Source of the DNA: Mucor racemosus
Lineage: Eukaryota; Mucoromycota; Mucoromycetes; Mucorales; Mucoraceae
Length of the DNA: 64,000 nucleotides
NCBI GenBank assembly: GCA_027405735.1
Contig: JAPEHQ010000013.1
Span: 1,736,001-1,800,000 of the forward strand
Direction: 5' to 3'
Shown here: positions 12,899 through 24,227 of the stretch, piece after piece
How the letters are laid out: every line of letters begins with the position of its first letter
Position numbering within the stretch: position 1 is the first letter of the stretch
Program-made: the position numbers and the translations under genes
The notes under the pieces: generated by a model
The model's database searches: none
The model's input: the letters and a program-made list of their open reading frames with translations, nothing else
Told to the model about the DNA's origin: nothing

Positions 12899-13927
12899 TC
12901 AATAATCAATACCGTAACCTTTGGCTTTAATACAAGCTTTTACACGATGAGGCATAATCGAAATAACTTTTTGATATTCCCCAACTGTTATGTTGTCATA
13001 CCAAATCTCTTGAGTTCTGTCCCAAATATCATTCATCCCTTTTGGGGATGTATCGTATTCGTTTAGGCGGATTTTCAATAACCTCCACATATTTTCAATG
13101 GGATTAAGGTCTGGAAATTGCGCTGGCCATGACATTACTTCATATTTTTTTGTTTTGAAGTCTTCTTTCATTAAATTAGAGGTGTGCTTAGAATCGTTGT
13201 CTTGTTGAAGGATAACCTAATTACGACGCAACTTCAATTTTTGACACATATCGTCAATGGATTTCTCCAAATCATCATCAATAATAGTTCTGTATGGGTT
13301 GGAGTTCATATTACCTTCGACCTTGGACAACCAAACGACACCAGACCAAGAAATAGAGCTCCAAATCATGATACGACCATCTCCATTTTTCTTGTTTTTT
13401 GGTATGCTTAGGTTTTATCTCCTCGCTGTCTCTTTTCCAGCACCAAATTCGATCATCCGAGTTAAAACAATTAATTCTAGCCTCATCAGTAGATATAACA
13501 CGGTTTCAGTCATCCAAAGTCCAATCAATTCTGTTTTTACATCAGCGGAGGCGATCCTTTGCATTTTCATCACTGATTTCTGGCTTTTTTATCTTAGGTA
13601 ATGCGCCTAAACCATTATCCCGAAGAGCCCTAGTACAATATTCGCACTGCCATTAACGTGTACATTACGATGAAGCTCTTTTTTGGCTTGTAACGCATTA
13701 TCCAAGCCACCTTTGGTGATTTTATGGACACAATATCTCATATCCGCAGTAGTCAGCTTAGATGGTCGGTCTCCTTTAAGTTTTTCTCGGTCAGGACAGG
13801 CCTTTTTTTCAATACGACATACTGTGGCTTGACTAACAGCTACATGACGAGCAATTTTCGATACGGTATGGCCTGAATTTAACAGAGAGATAACGTCATT
13901 ACGTTTGGCATCCGATACAGTTTTCAT
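12899..13927 (-). pseudogene. Tc1-type transposase, broken
   Basis: The reading starts at the ATG at 13927 with MKTVSDAKRNDVISLLNSGH, a helix-turn-helix DNA-binding N-terminus of Tc1 transposases. It ends at 12899 with the DDE core segment WPAQFPDLNPIENMW. All three catalytic acids are recognisable: D in STDEARIN, D in LQQDNDSKH and E in NPIENMW, the last two with the spacing usual for DD34E. The gene is disrupted by a frameshift near 13640, a second near 13390, and in-frame stops at about 13542-13544 (TGA), 13506-13508 (TGA) and 13217-13219 (TAG). At least the middle stop falls where the family has tryptophan (DDW). The enzyme would have cut and pasted the element through its TIRs. Confidence 0.9.
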
Positions 13928-14075
13928 CTTGATGATTTTGCTTGAAACTACTAGTGAAAAAGGCAGGGTAAAAGTTGAAAAACATCTCATATATTTTCCG
14001 CATATTTCTCTGTTTTATAAGATATCCAGCGTTAATGTACAAGTTAGGGGTTACAAAATTGTAATTTTAAGCCTG

Positions 14076-14287
14076 TGCGTGCAAAACCCTTTCAATGATG
14101 TACCTTTTTTTAAACTTGCATAGTTTTTGCGGAACTTTAATTAATTAGATCGGAATTTTTGAAAATAATTTAAAAACGTTTGAATTACTTAAAATAGAAA
14201 TTTAGTGTATCTCCGACTGAAACTGAGAAAGTTATGATTATTTTCATTCAAATTTCCAAATCATTGAAAGGGTTTTGCGACTCACTG
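14076..14287 (-). repeat. Right TIR of Tc1 element
   Basis: Inverted partner of 12652-12863, with only scattered differences visible by eye. Its outer edge is ...GCGACTCACTG followed by the TA duplication. Confidence 0.9.
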
Positions 14288-14975
14288 TAGCCTGAGCTGT
14301 TGTGTCCACTAAATATGGCTAAAAAGATAACAGGATGCACACGGGCACAACAAAAGAAACTGCACAAGAGCACAACAATGCTAATCCTGTATGTGCAGAA
14401 TTATAGATTCTGTCCATGTGCATGACATTAATCCCATGATGTGTGCATAATAATATTAGAATTGCCCATAATAAGCACATCATTATCCCTATTTGTGCAT
14501 AATAATAAAATCTGATCATGAGCATTGTGCTATTCTCAAAATTTCATTCCATTTTTTTTTACTGAAATGGGGTTTCAAATTACTTTTGTTCTTATTAATA
14601 TAGATTACAGGCAATACAATTCAATACATTGTTGATGTAGAGCATAAAGCAATAAAGAATAAATGCAACTGCCAATATATTTAAGATTATCATCATTTGT
14701 AAATATGTTTATAGCTATAATGTTTACAGCAGCAACAATGGTTTTTGCTGGAGCATAAACTTAAATAACACCTACTACTTAAATTTATATGCAAGCGAAA
14801 TCTAAGCTTATAGATGTTACTTTATCACATATAAAATTTAAATAAATTAGCCTTCTTTAAACGTACTATTTTAGTTTACAATTTTCAGCTGTAAAAAGAT
14901 TTGTTTTCAAGTATATCGACGATCATAACTATGGTTATTTGGCAAGACATTAGATTATTCTTTTTTTTATATTTC

Positions 14976-15190
14976 TGTTATGTCAATACTCATCCTAGGT
15001 CTCACATCCAAGGTCACAGTCTCTAATTAGTGTTACAGTAAATCAATGCGGATCAATGACTTACATCATATTCTTAGATAGTAAAACCCTAGTAATAGTT
15101 ATAATTAATGTATATAAATACATCCAAAGAATGTATTGTTAATAAAGGTGTAATATTCTGGCAAGATTATTTATATAGACTCTTTTGACA
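14976..15190. repeat. Solo LTR, family G, inserted in B copy 2
   Basis: This 215-bp insertion is absent from copies 1 and 3 of family B. It starts TGTTATGTCA and ends TTTTGACA, flanked by TTTC on both sides (14972-14975 and 15191-15194), a 4-bp target duplication; it can also be read as a 5-bp ATTTC. It contains TATATAAATA and an AATAAA signal, as LTRs do. Confidence 0.75.
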
Positions 15191-15663
15191 TTTCAATTTC
15201 TATATCATTTGAAATTTTATCGCTTTTCTGGAACATTTCGTGGGTTTGTAACTAGTTCTAACTTTTTATTGATTAGATATAAATATCATTGCCTTCAGTT
15301 TGATCTGGTAATCAAGAAATACGTCCAACAATACAGTAGTAAATGATGATATTTGATCTTAAAATGCGGTTAAATGAAAAAAATATCAGTCTCTAATATA
15401 GACTGCTACCTATATTAAAAACATTAGCCCCTTATGTTAGAGTGCGTATTCAGATACAAGAAAAGAATACCAGCTTGATAGTCTGATATGCCTTATCAAA
15501 CGATGAATATATCCTTGGAATATGAAAACCAAAAGAGAGAAATTACACACGTAGAAAAGGATTTTCAAGGCTTTACATTATTTAGCGCAATTAAAACCCT
15601 GCTAAATTACTCATTTCAGCTAAATGTAAAAGCAGTATTACAGCGCATGAACTATAAACTAAA

Positions 15664-15740
15664 GTTACTGTCGACGAGCCAGGTTTTGCCAGCCAAATTT
15701 ATTAGTACAAGCTCGGCTCGTCAACAACAACATCCCTATC
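15664..15740. repeat. 77-bp insertion between 10-bp direct repeats
   Basis: ATAAACTAAA occurs at 15654-15663 and again at 15741-15750. The 77 bp between them are missing from the other B copies, which read ATAAACTAAACAAAATAGG without interruption. Inside are ACGAGCC and GGCTCGT in inverted orientation. It looks like a very small non-autonomous insertion with a 10-bp target duplication. Confidence 0.6.
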
Positions 15741-17685
15741 ATAAACTAAAAAAATAGACAATAACTGTTATTATTATAGAAACATATATTTTTCTACCAG
15801 AAAAACCATCTGTCATATCATAGATTCGTTAAAAAATTGAAAAAAACGAGTTCGCAGAGCGACGTCGTAATTGAGCAAAGCAAGATTGAACGGCTAATTC
15901 TACTATGGTATACCTAAGGTTTAAATAAAAAACCGGTTTTTTTAACTTTTTTTATATTTAACCATGTATGGTCTGAAAATTCAGTTTTTGTAGCGGACAT
16001 TTTCGGGACTCATTTTATCCTTACTAACACTCATGATTTTGATCAAAAATCAGAAAAATCGAATGTTAATACCAAAATCAACGTTTAAATATACTACATT
16101 GTGAGAAAAAATTGTAGCTAGAACTAATATGCATTTTATAAAAGCTTAATATCAAAAGTTAAGTAATGAAATTTTGAACTTTTGCCCCAAAAACGTATTT
16201 TTGATTAAAGGATTTTCATGTAATATTTTGCAATAAAAATGTTTGTTATTTTTTATTGACCAAATAGAGCGCTAAATTCTGTATATGTGTATATTTTTGT
16301 TTTTATAATTGGTAGTATAATTAACTCTAAATTTGCAAATCTAGAAAAAAAAAATTAAAAAATGTCAAAATTGATGATCTGGACAAAAATAATTTTTGAA
16401 ATTAATATTCCGCTTATGAGCCTTGTAAGTCTTAAAAATAAGAGACTTTATAATACTGGAGGAGTTTTTCAAGAATTTACAATGCTGTATTCACTTGATT
16501 CAAGCTAATTACTGTAAATCTTTATACATCTTAATATTGTGTAATAGTTTATTTGATGGTAATATAGTCTTACTTTATAATTATTGCGCTAGAGGTAATT
16601 TACATTGAGTTTTAGTCTTACCTCTCCAATATTATAAATTATAAACATAAACATGGACAGCACTACTGGAACGTATTGCCGCATTGCTACCCACTTTGTC
16701 CCAAGCCAATTTATTCACTGCTTCACCAGAACCAAATTAAGAACTTACAAATGATTCCTCGGTATTTTTATTCAAATTTCATAAATTAAATTGGCTAGTT
16801 CCATCTACAGTAGTGTCAAACGTACCATCAGCCCCCCTTATGATAAATTTCAATTTAAAATCAGAAACATCCCATTGTCATTGTTATAAGCTATGAAAAG
16901 CTTGATTTTTAGTAATACAGCAATTAAATAAAAAACAAGATGATACTAATAGCATATGGTGAGTATAGAGTATTTAACATCTAAGTAAGTTTGATGAAGT
17001 ATGTTTTTAAAACCCTTTTGGAAATCCTGAGGCAAACACAACACCTTGGTTCTGTAATTTCCATCCATCAAAATTCTGCGATGATTTTCACTACACAATA
17101 TATGTACCGTTTATCAACCTTGACCTCGATGTATTGGGTATCAGTTTTTTACCAGTTGCGTTTTCTCTAATTCATTAATATTCAGTCATATTGAACGATG
17201 ATTTGGAGCATTGCCAAAAAAAAAAAAGGAATAAACGCTTCAAGAGTTTTGTACATATTAAATTATGCAATTTAATAGCAATGATTTTACTATTGCACTT
17301 AACTATGCTTTTTGAACCTATCAATGTTAATCAGAATAATTAGTACTTTCATTCAAAAGTAAGTTTTGCTTTATACTTTTACATTTACGCATTCAATAAA
17401 TGAAATTGCATTTATTATCCGTTATATCAATCAACCAACTTCATCTTTATTCGACGATACATTTGACAATTATATGCCTAGACTACACTTGAGCCACCAG
17501 GTGATATCGCCACAAAAAAATCTCGTACAGGTCGACAAAGCATCGCAATTTGGATCATTTTTTTGTATTCATAGATCTGAGCTCTCTCACACATACATAG
17601 ATTATCTCTGCAAGAACCACATCTCTATCTGTTCAATTTAACTAAAATACATCGAACACCAACATCGTACACAATAAAACATCTT

Positions 17686-18088
17686 TGATATATCAGAAGT
17701 TTACCCAGATAGAGAAATCCAGGAACAACTATTGAAATCCAGCATGGCATGACATTTAGTAACTCATACTAAATGTCATACATAACCACTAGCATTAACA
17801 GCAATTATCAGGAACATTCAGGAACACTTGTCAACAATAATGAAACATAAGCAATCCTACATCTTATCCAAATGATACAATCACAGATTCCCAATTCCAC
17901 AGATTTCATTGTATATGATTTGTTCCCAAATCATATTAAGTACCTCAATACCCGGCAATTCATTAATAATATCAATAATCATATACAGTATCTATCTAGA
18001 AAACATATAAATACGAAGAATCAATGAATTATTAATAAAGTGTATCTTTTAGCAGAGTATTTTTATATTATTATCTTTTGATATAACA
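17686..18088. repeat. Solo LTR, family H, inserted in B copy 2
   Basis: This 403-bp segment starts TGATATATCAG and ends TTGATATAACA, with ATCTT directly on both sides (17681-17685 and 18089-18093), a perfect 5-bp target duplication. B copy 4, read in reverse, lacks it. A TATAAATA and an AATAAAG lie near its right part. No internal retrotransposon genes remain. Confidence 0.8.
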
Positions 18089-18167
18089 ATCTTATTACTT
18101 TATTGCGAGTCAACAATACAACTAATTAATGCTAGTTTAGCATCAGCAGTTGAATCAGGTAAATTTG

Positions 18168-18560
18168 CACTATGGCCGACCTGTGCTGCACAATATGATT
18201 TTGTTCTGCCCCGGTAGTCTGCACACTATAGCCTGAGCTGTTGTATCCACTGAATATGATAACTAAAAAGATAACAAGGTGCACATGGTGTAATGATCTG
18301 TAATTTTGGACTAACAGCAAAGGTGGATAATATGCTTATAGATATTATTTTTGTTATTATAAATTGGTGATCACTGGTTTGATGAAGGTTGGCGTTCTTA
18401 TTTGTAAATTAGTTATTTATTAGTGAATAAATAAAAGTAAAGGGAGTGTAACAAGACAGGTAAATCTACAAGGGATCATGTAATGATTTCCTTGTAGTAT
18501 TTATATAAGAAATGAGGCAAGGTTCTGCATGAATGAAATTGAAATGTTTGACTCATTACA
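18168..18560 (+). repeat. Truncated B head joined to LTR D
   Basis: CACTATGGCCGACCTGTGC at 18168 repeats the first ~120 bp of B copies 2 and 3, then stops at GCACATGG where a family D LTR (18289-18560) begins. The sequence after the LTR does not resume family B, so one side was lost by recombination or deletion. Confidence 0.7.
18289..18560 (+). repeat. Solo LTR, family D
   Basis: This 272-bp segment starts TGTAATGA and ends TCATTACA, an 8-bp perfect inverted pair. It matches 59187-59468 directly and 62919-63201 inverted. It carries TATTTATATAAGAAATGAGG near the right end. Flanking 5-mers (CATGG, CTTAA) do not match. Confidence 0.75.
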
Positions 18561-18805
18561 CTTAAAATAAGCCTTTGAATAATTAATAGCAATATAGTCA
18601 AACCTTAATTTTTGTATGAAATTTTGATACCTGCATCTTATACAATAGCTGCTTGGAATATTTAAACAACCGCGTCCGGGCTGTCCGGTGGTTTTTTCTA
18701 GAAATTTAAAGCTTGGAAAAAATATCATTAGATGGCCGCTTCCGGCGATTGTTCAGCTTTTTTTTTGGAAGAGTGACCATTGGCAAAAATATGAATCATA
18801 TACTA

Positions 18806-18965
18806 TGTTGTATGCCACCAAGTATCATGTGTTATCACCTTCTACAGTATCAATACATCTTACAATCTATTGACTACGACATGTATTGAAGCGCAAAGTC
18901 TTGATACCAGATATAAGAAACTCCTAGAGTTCTAAGTTTATCCAGCAATTATAAACCCTATTAAT
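18806..18965 (+). repeat. LTR family C fragment
   Basis: Starts TGTTGTATGCCACC and follows the family C text through ACTACGACATGTATTGAAG to about 18965. After an internal gap it may continue briefly near 18976 (AATAAACGATATCT). Truncated copy without target duplication. Confidence 0.6.
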
Positions 18966-20825
18966 TTCATTCCAATAAACGATATCTCTTGATTAAATTG
19001 CTAGTTTTATTTCACATTAACATATTCCAATAAATCATTCTCAAAGGGCAACTTCCACAAACTATTGCGTATCGAGAAATCATCATCAAAAGTGCGCCTA
19101 TACCTTACTGCACATCTTTATTGCAAAACAATAAAAAGTAGGATTTTTACTGTAATGAATTGCATTTATTACATGTTGTCTCAATTTATATGAAATATGA
19201 AACCCAAACCACTAATCCCCAAATCATATAAATATCTTTATGAAAAACAGATATTTGATCTCTAGTGAAAATGTCCGTTCTCTTCTGTAATGAATCAAAT
19301 TATTAGTATGATAATCCACAGCAGTAATGCTCATATCATTAATCATTAACATATTATTTTGACCATATTATTTATCCAAGATCACCGAATGTCTCAAAAT
19401 ATATACTACAGCTATAATAGTACCTATAATAAGAATTCATTATCCCATTGGTTTGCTGGTTAACTTGTAGGGATCAAATACCCAATTTTTTCAAGTGGGT
19501 CTATAACTTTGCAGCCCATTTTAAATTAGAAATAGCGCTAGAAAATCAGCCAAAACTAGCATATATGAATGACAACTACCGAGGTTAATAAGGAATTGTT
19601 CTCTTTATGCATAATCAAAGCTTTATATAGCGCAATATGTTTCACATTCACTTTTTTAAAAGTATTGGATTTCAAATATTGTTTTAAATAACTATATAAA
19701 CAAATAAGGGCCAGAAAAATAACAGAAAATCATAACCTCTGTTTCTTAAATGAGTTAATTTACTGATATTACACAAATAATGGCTAGACAAATAGTAGAC
19801 AAGGTCATCTACTGGATACTTTTTAAAATTTCAAAATGAAACAATTTAAGAGTAAATTTATTTTTAGAGTTACAAATCGATTCAGAATTAGATGGGCTAC
19901 AAAAATAACTTAATTGAATAATGCTGGTATCTATATAGTTTGCTGTCAAATTTCAAAAACATTCTTGCTTGAGCATTTTCTGAGTCATTGTTGGTAAAAC
20001 GAATGCATTAATGCATCATATCGCCGGTAAATATACTTTATTTAACTGTATATTTGTATACCTACATTATATAAAGCTTATCAATTGATCGTATGCACTT
20101 TATGAAGGATTTTTTTTTCGTATTTATTCATATTTTTCGCATATTTTACGTAGTGAATTCAAAAAAAAAAAACATACTCGATATTTAGCGAACAGTATAA
20201 TATGTTTTTTGAATTATAATGTATCAAGAACTATTTCTGAACCATATACATATTTTTTTATTGGTATATTCATTTATATTTCTTTGTAGAATCATTATCA
20301 AATTTATTGCATTTTCAAATCCTCAACCCCAGATATGGGTGTAGTGCCTATAAATTTGTGAAAATACTAAAAATTTGTCCTTGCATTCTTCCATACTAAA
20401 TTTTTTTTTTTTGTGCTTTTGAAAATTACTGATGAAGTACAAAGTTTTTGATAGCATTTGCTGACATCTGAGCAGCATCTCAGCATTTTTAAATTGAACA
20501 TAAAGCATTATATATATCACAATATTGGAAGTGAAACTGTGGTGGTTCGTCCAACAAAATCCTAGAAAATTACCTCAAATGTCTGATACATTGAAACCCT
20601 TTGTAATAATAAATTAAAAGGTAACGAGCCATCCCTTTTTTTGACATTATATTACAACGGATCGTTACACAAAACTGAGGCTTACATGCAACTCTAATGC
20701 ACACTTTACCTCATCAAGTAAACAGAAATTTTTTGTCGTTTTTAAGAAGCGAGTTTCAATTTGTATAAAATGGGGGCCATCGGTTGTTCGCCTGGCAAGC
20801 TTTTCTTTTATTTCATATTCACAAA
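18966..20825. other. Gene-free stretch
   Basis: AT-rich, with no supported gene. About 19390-19600 matches 54720-54900 in inverse orientation (listed separately). The right end holds the promoter of the first wax-synthase-like gene. Confidence 0.4.
19390..19600 (+). repeat. Repeat family F, copy 1
   Basis: Shares blocks such as TAAATTAGAAAT-GCGCT, ATCAGCCAAAAC and TTTGCTGGT with the reverse complement of 54720-54900. It is diverged with small gaps. The class is unknown. Confidence 0.45.
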
Positions 20826-22262
20826 ATGTACGTGGATCACACAAAACCACCATTCATAGATATAACACTGCCACCAGCGATTATTTTACCGGCATATGCG
20901 CTGATTTCATTATATGGTGTTTTACTAACAATCGACTTTTTTTTACTACGTAATGAACGTCATTTCGCTTCTTTCATCACGCCTAAACAACTACGATTTA
21001 TAATGGCAGTAGTTCATATTATCATACCAATGGTTTACATATCTAGTCATCCACCCTCAAATATTTTATTCGCTTCTGCCCCATGGTTCTTGGCCTCTTA
21101 TTCTGCTCATATGCCAACTGATCAACTCACCATTGAAAAATATATTCATACAATATTCAAAATAACTGTCGATAATGAAGATTCTCTTACAACTTCAAAA
21201 ACAAAAATTAGAATTAAAGGTGCTGCAAAAATTGCTTTGGGTATATTCAAAATCGCATTTATGCATCTCATAATCGATCCTCTCTTACCGCGTCACCCAG
21301 ATTATGCATTAGAATACGCTTGGAATAGTGCAATGAGCATGATATATACTGTTTTATTCGGTATAAAAGCCTATTGTTTATTGGGTGCTGTTGACGTATT
21401 TATGGGAATTGAGCAACTTTTATTTGCCTGGAATATGGTTACTTTATTCAACTCTCCTATAATATCCAATAGTCCAAGAGATTTTTGGAGGTAAGTTCCA
21501 CATAAAAGGAGATAATGGTAAATCTTGATATTAACAATAATATATGAACCTAGTCGACGATGGAATAGAGTGGTTCGAAATCTATTACATTCACAAGTAT
21601 TTGGACCAAATGGAACAGTTGATATAGATGAAAATAAATTCATTACACCGCCATCTTCACTAAATTTGGATATTGCATTAAAAGAGGAAGCTCCAGTCAA
21701 AAAAAGATCTACAAAGAAATCAACTCAAAAAACTACTAGTAAAACAACAGCAACAACCACTACAGAAACAACCACTACAGCAACAGCAAAAAGAGTAACT
21801 CGTGCAGCTGCCGCTGCTGCTGCTGCTGCAAAAGCAAAAAAAGCAGAGGCAAATGAAATAAAGACACAAGCTAGAATCAACACTGAATCCACAGATGAGG
21901 AGGGACATGATGTCATTGTAGCACACAATGGATCAACACAACGATTACCGAAAAAGTCGTTTTGGACAACACGCCAGGGCAAAGGCTTATTGGCATTTAT
22001 TATTAGTGGAGCATTTCATGAATTGATCATTATGAGTGCTTGTCGACATATCACATTAGAAAACTTGGTTTTCTTTACATTACAAGGTATTGCAGTGATG
22101 ATTGAAGTCGAACTTCGACAAGGAAATCTAAAGCAAGAACCTCAAGGCATTATGCGTGTGATTTGTGTAGCACTTCAATTAATATTCATGTCTATTACTG
22201 GTAGATTATTTACAGGTCCTTTTCTTAGATATCAATTTTTCCCAGAGAACCTTGATGTTTAA
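20826..22262 (+). CDS. Wax-synthase-like MBOAT acyltransferase 1
   Basis: Exons 20826..21490 and 21554..22262 (intron 63 nt, GTAAGT/TAG) give 457 aa. The product is multi-pass with hydrophobic segments through most of its length. It carries the wax-synthase/MBOAT core: PRDFWSRRWNRVVRN across the splice junction and SGAFHEL with the presumed catalytic His377. Relatives transfer acyl groups from acyl-CoA to hydroxyl acceptors at the ER; the acceptor here is unknown. About residues 268-350 form a low-complexity K/T/A tract (poly-Thr, then poly-Ala) absent from the paralogue at 32536. The ATG at 20826 was chosen because it aligns with the paralogue start and follows AAA. Paralogy with the gene at 32536 is clear from NRWN/RRWN, VRNLLHSQVF and GAFHEL. 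Confidence 0.85.
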
Positions 22263-22737
22263 TGGAGGAAAAAACCTTGTTTAGATGAGAAATAGGAATT
22301 TACAGAATATATATAATAAATATTTATTTAGAGTTCGTACCATAATTATATATGTTTTTTTATGGATATTATAAATAAGTCTCTAGATATACGTATAGAA
22401 AATATATAAAATGTAGTATGCAAATGCAAAAATACCTAAACTAAAAACATACAAACTATGATAACATGGGCATCAATGCAAAAAAATAAAATAAAAATAA
22501 ACAGCTTTCGTTATAAAAAGCTTAAACACTATAAATCCTATCAGTAAATAAAATAATATGGCAATGAAGAGTAGTATCTGATGTTCATTTTATATTAAAT
22601 AATACCTTAATAAATTACGTCTATTTGAGTCATTAAAAACCTTTTTAAAACTATTACCATGGTGAGCCGCCATATTAAAACGCGGAATATTTTATTTATT
22701 TATTGGATGAATATGTATAAAATGAATAATTAATGCG
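22263..22737. other. Convergent intergenic spacer
   Basis: This 475-bp AT-rich spacer lies between two convergent genes. It presumably holds both 3' UTRs, and nothing else was recognised. Confidence 0.5.
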
Positions 22738-23945
22738 TTAATCCAAACGAGCATGGAAGGCATAAACTGTCTTTTGAGAATAAACACCATCCTTTTGAAG
22801 TAAAGTAGCACTACGCCATTCAGGCTTATTAGGTGAATCAGGGTTACGAGATGCTTCAAGACAGAAACCAGAAGCAGGACCAATCTTGGCTTTAGCTTGA
22901 TCTTTCTTTGCTGTCATTGTATCAGAAGCAATCCAACCACCAGTATAGAATTGGAAAGCAGGTTCAGTTGTAGAGAAGTCTAACTCAATACCGGTATCAG
23001 GAGAGTAGACTGTAACAGCTTTACGGAGAGGAAGACTAGCGGTATCAGTCTTGTATTCATTATGGATAACATAAGGATGATCATAACCACGGGTACCTTG
23101 AAGATTTTCAAGACGAGCACCAATTGGTTTACCAGCATTTTCGCCCTAAATTACATACATTTTAGCTTAAATTTCCCACCTCTCATTCAATTATAATACT
23201 TACAGAAAAGTTCATCCATGGAGCCTCAGACCAGCTGAGAACCTTACCAGTAGGTAAACAGTCGCCATCACATTCCAATACAGCCTTTACTTCATCGGTC
23301 ATAGTAACTCTATGATCCAAGACATTAGGATTTAACTCGACACCAGACAAATTAAAATAAGAATGATTTGTCAAATTAATAACAGTATCTTTATCAGTAG
23401 TAGCATGATATTCAAGGACAAGTTCATCTTGATCAGTAACTGTATAGGTAAGTTGGGTAGTTACTGTACCGGGATAACCTTGGTCGCCATCAGGAGATAC
23501 AAGTTCAAGACGAACAGAAGCAGGTTCTTCAGAAACAACGGTAGCTGTCCAGATTCTTTTGTCAAAACCTTCAAGACCACCATGAAGAGAATTTGGACCA
23601 TTGTTAATAGCAAGTTGATAATCTTTGCCATCGACAGTGAATTGACCCTTACCAATACTATGCGATTATTAATAATTCAATCCCATGTAACGATATCTAC
23701 ACATTTTAACTTTACCGGTTACCATATCTACCAACAACAGCACCAAAATAAGGATTAGGTTTCTTGTAAGACTCATAATCATCAAAACCAAGCACGACAT
23801 CGCGTACAGCGCCGGTTTTATCAGGAGTGAGAACATGAGAAATAATAGCACCATAATTCATGATCATGACAGCCAAGGTTTTACTTTTGTTAATCAATGT
23901 ATATTGATCAATACCATCAGCGATAGTTAATTTGGTAACAGCCAT
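22738..23945 (-). CDS. Aldose 1-epimerase (galactose mutarotase)
   Basis: Three exons, 23716..23945, 23204..23657 and 22738..23145, with two 58-nt introns, encode 363 aa, a usual length. The enzyme interconverts alpha and beta anomers of galactose and other aldoses in the cytosol, feeding the Leloir pathway. The family's catalytic residues are visible: His102 in NSLHGG, His175 in NHSYFNL and Glu325 in FCLEAS, with the GRYGNRI segment before them. There is no fused UDP-galactose epimerase as in yeast Gal10; this is a stand-alone protein. A bZIP-like TGCGTCAT lies about 130 bases upstream of the start. Confidence 0.93.
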
Positions 23946-24071
23946 TTTATATTTAAGAATATATTTTAGTATATAAAGAAGAAAAGCAGGTTGAGAATTT
24001 GGCAATTTTTTCCAGCCTTTTATAGTGCAACAGATCCATGGAAAAACGCCTAAACTTGAGTCCAACATTTA

Positions 24072-24079
24072 TGCGTCAT
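24072..24079 (-). promoter_or_regulatory. bZIP/CRE-like site upstream of mutarotase
   Basis: TGCGTCAT (inverse ATGACGCA), a typical bZIP half-palindrome, about 130 bases upstream of the mutarotase ATG. Similar octamers lie upstream of several other genes in the window. Confidence 0.3.
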
Positions 24080-24227
24080 TTTACATTATGTAATACATTC
24101 TAATTTTCCCAAATATACTTCCCTCTTCCCCCATTCAATATCCCCCGAAAGGAAATTATTTTCCCGTAGAATTTTTCATCAAGATTTTCCCCTAAATCCC
24201 AAGTCGTACGACAAGGTATTCTTTTAT

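Larger units (their letters stand above)
12652..14287 (-). mobile_element. Tc1/mariner transposon, degenerate
   Basis: The 1636-bp element begins CAGTGAGTCGCAAAACCC and ends with its inverse, flanked by TA on both sides (12650-12651 and 14288-14289), the target duplication of Tc1/mariner elements. The terminal inverted repeats are about 212 bp each (12652-12863 and 14076-14287). It sits inside family B: the empty site CTGCACACTATA|GCCTGAGC-type text survives near 18210 and 56190. The transposase gene inside, on the minus strand, is broken, so the copy cannot supply its own enzyme. Confidence 0.93.
12589..18167 (+). repeat. Repeat family B, copy 2, with nested insertions
   Basis: This is the fullest copy of family B. 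It starts CACTACGGCCGACCTG at 12589 and ends ...TAAATTTG at 18167. Removing the Tc1 element (12652-14287), LTR G (14976-15190), the 77-bp insertion (15664-15740) and LTR H (17686-18088) leaves about 3.2-3.3 kb. The CACTA start recalls the CACTA/CMC transposon superfamily, but no matching inverted far end and no transposase were found. A short frame at 15488-15757 has partial counterparts in the other copies and may be a relic of coding DNA. Confidence 0.75.

Noticed and set aside
18289..18560. LTR D as a clean insertion with target duplication
   Set aside because: Flanking 5-mers differ, and the family B text does not resume on the right side, so the right flank was changed after insertion.
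21720..21982. Minus-strand Cys/Ser- and Val/Ala-rich frames
   Set aside because: They are shadows of the poly-Thr/poly-Ala coding tract of the wax-synthase-like gene on the plus strand.
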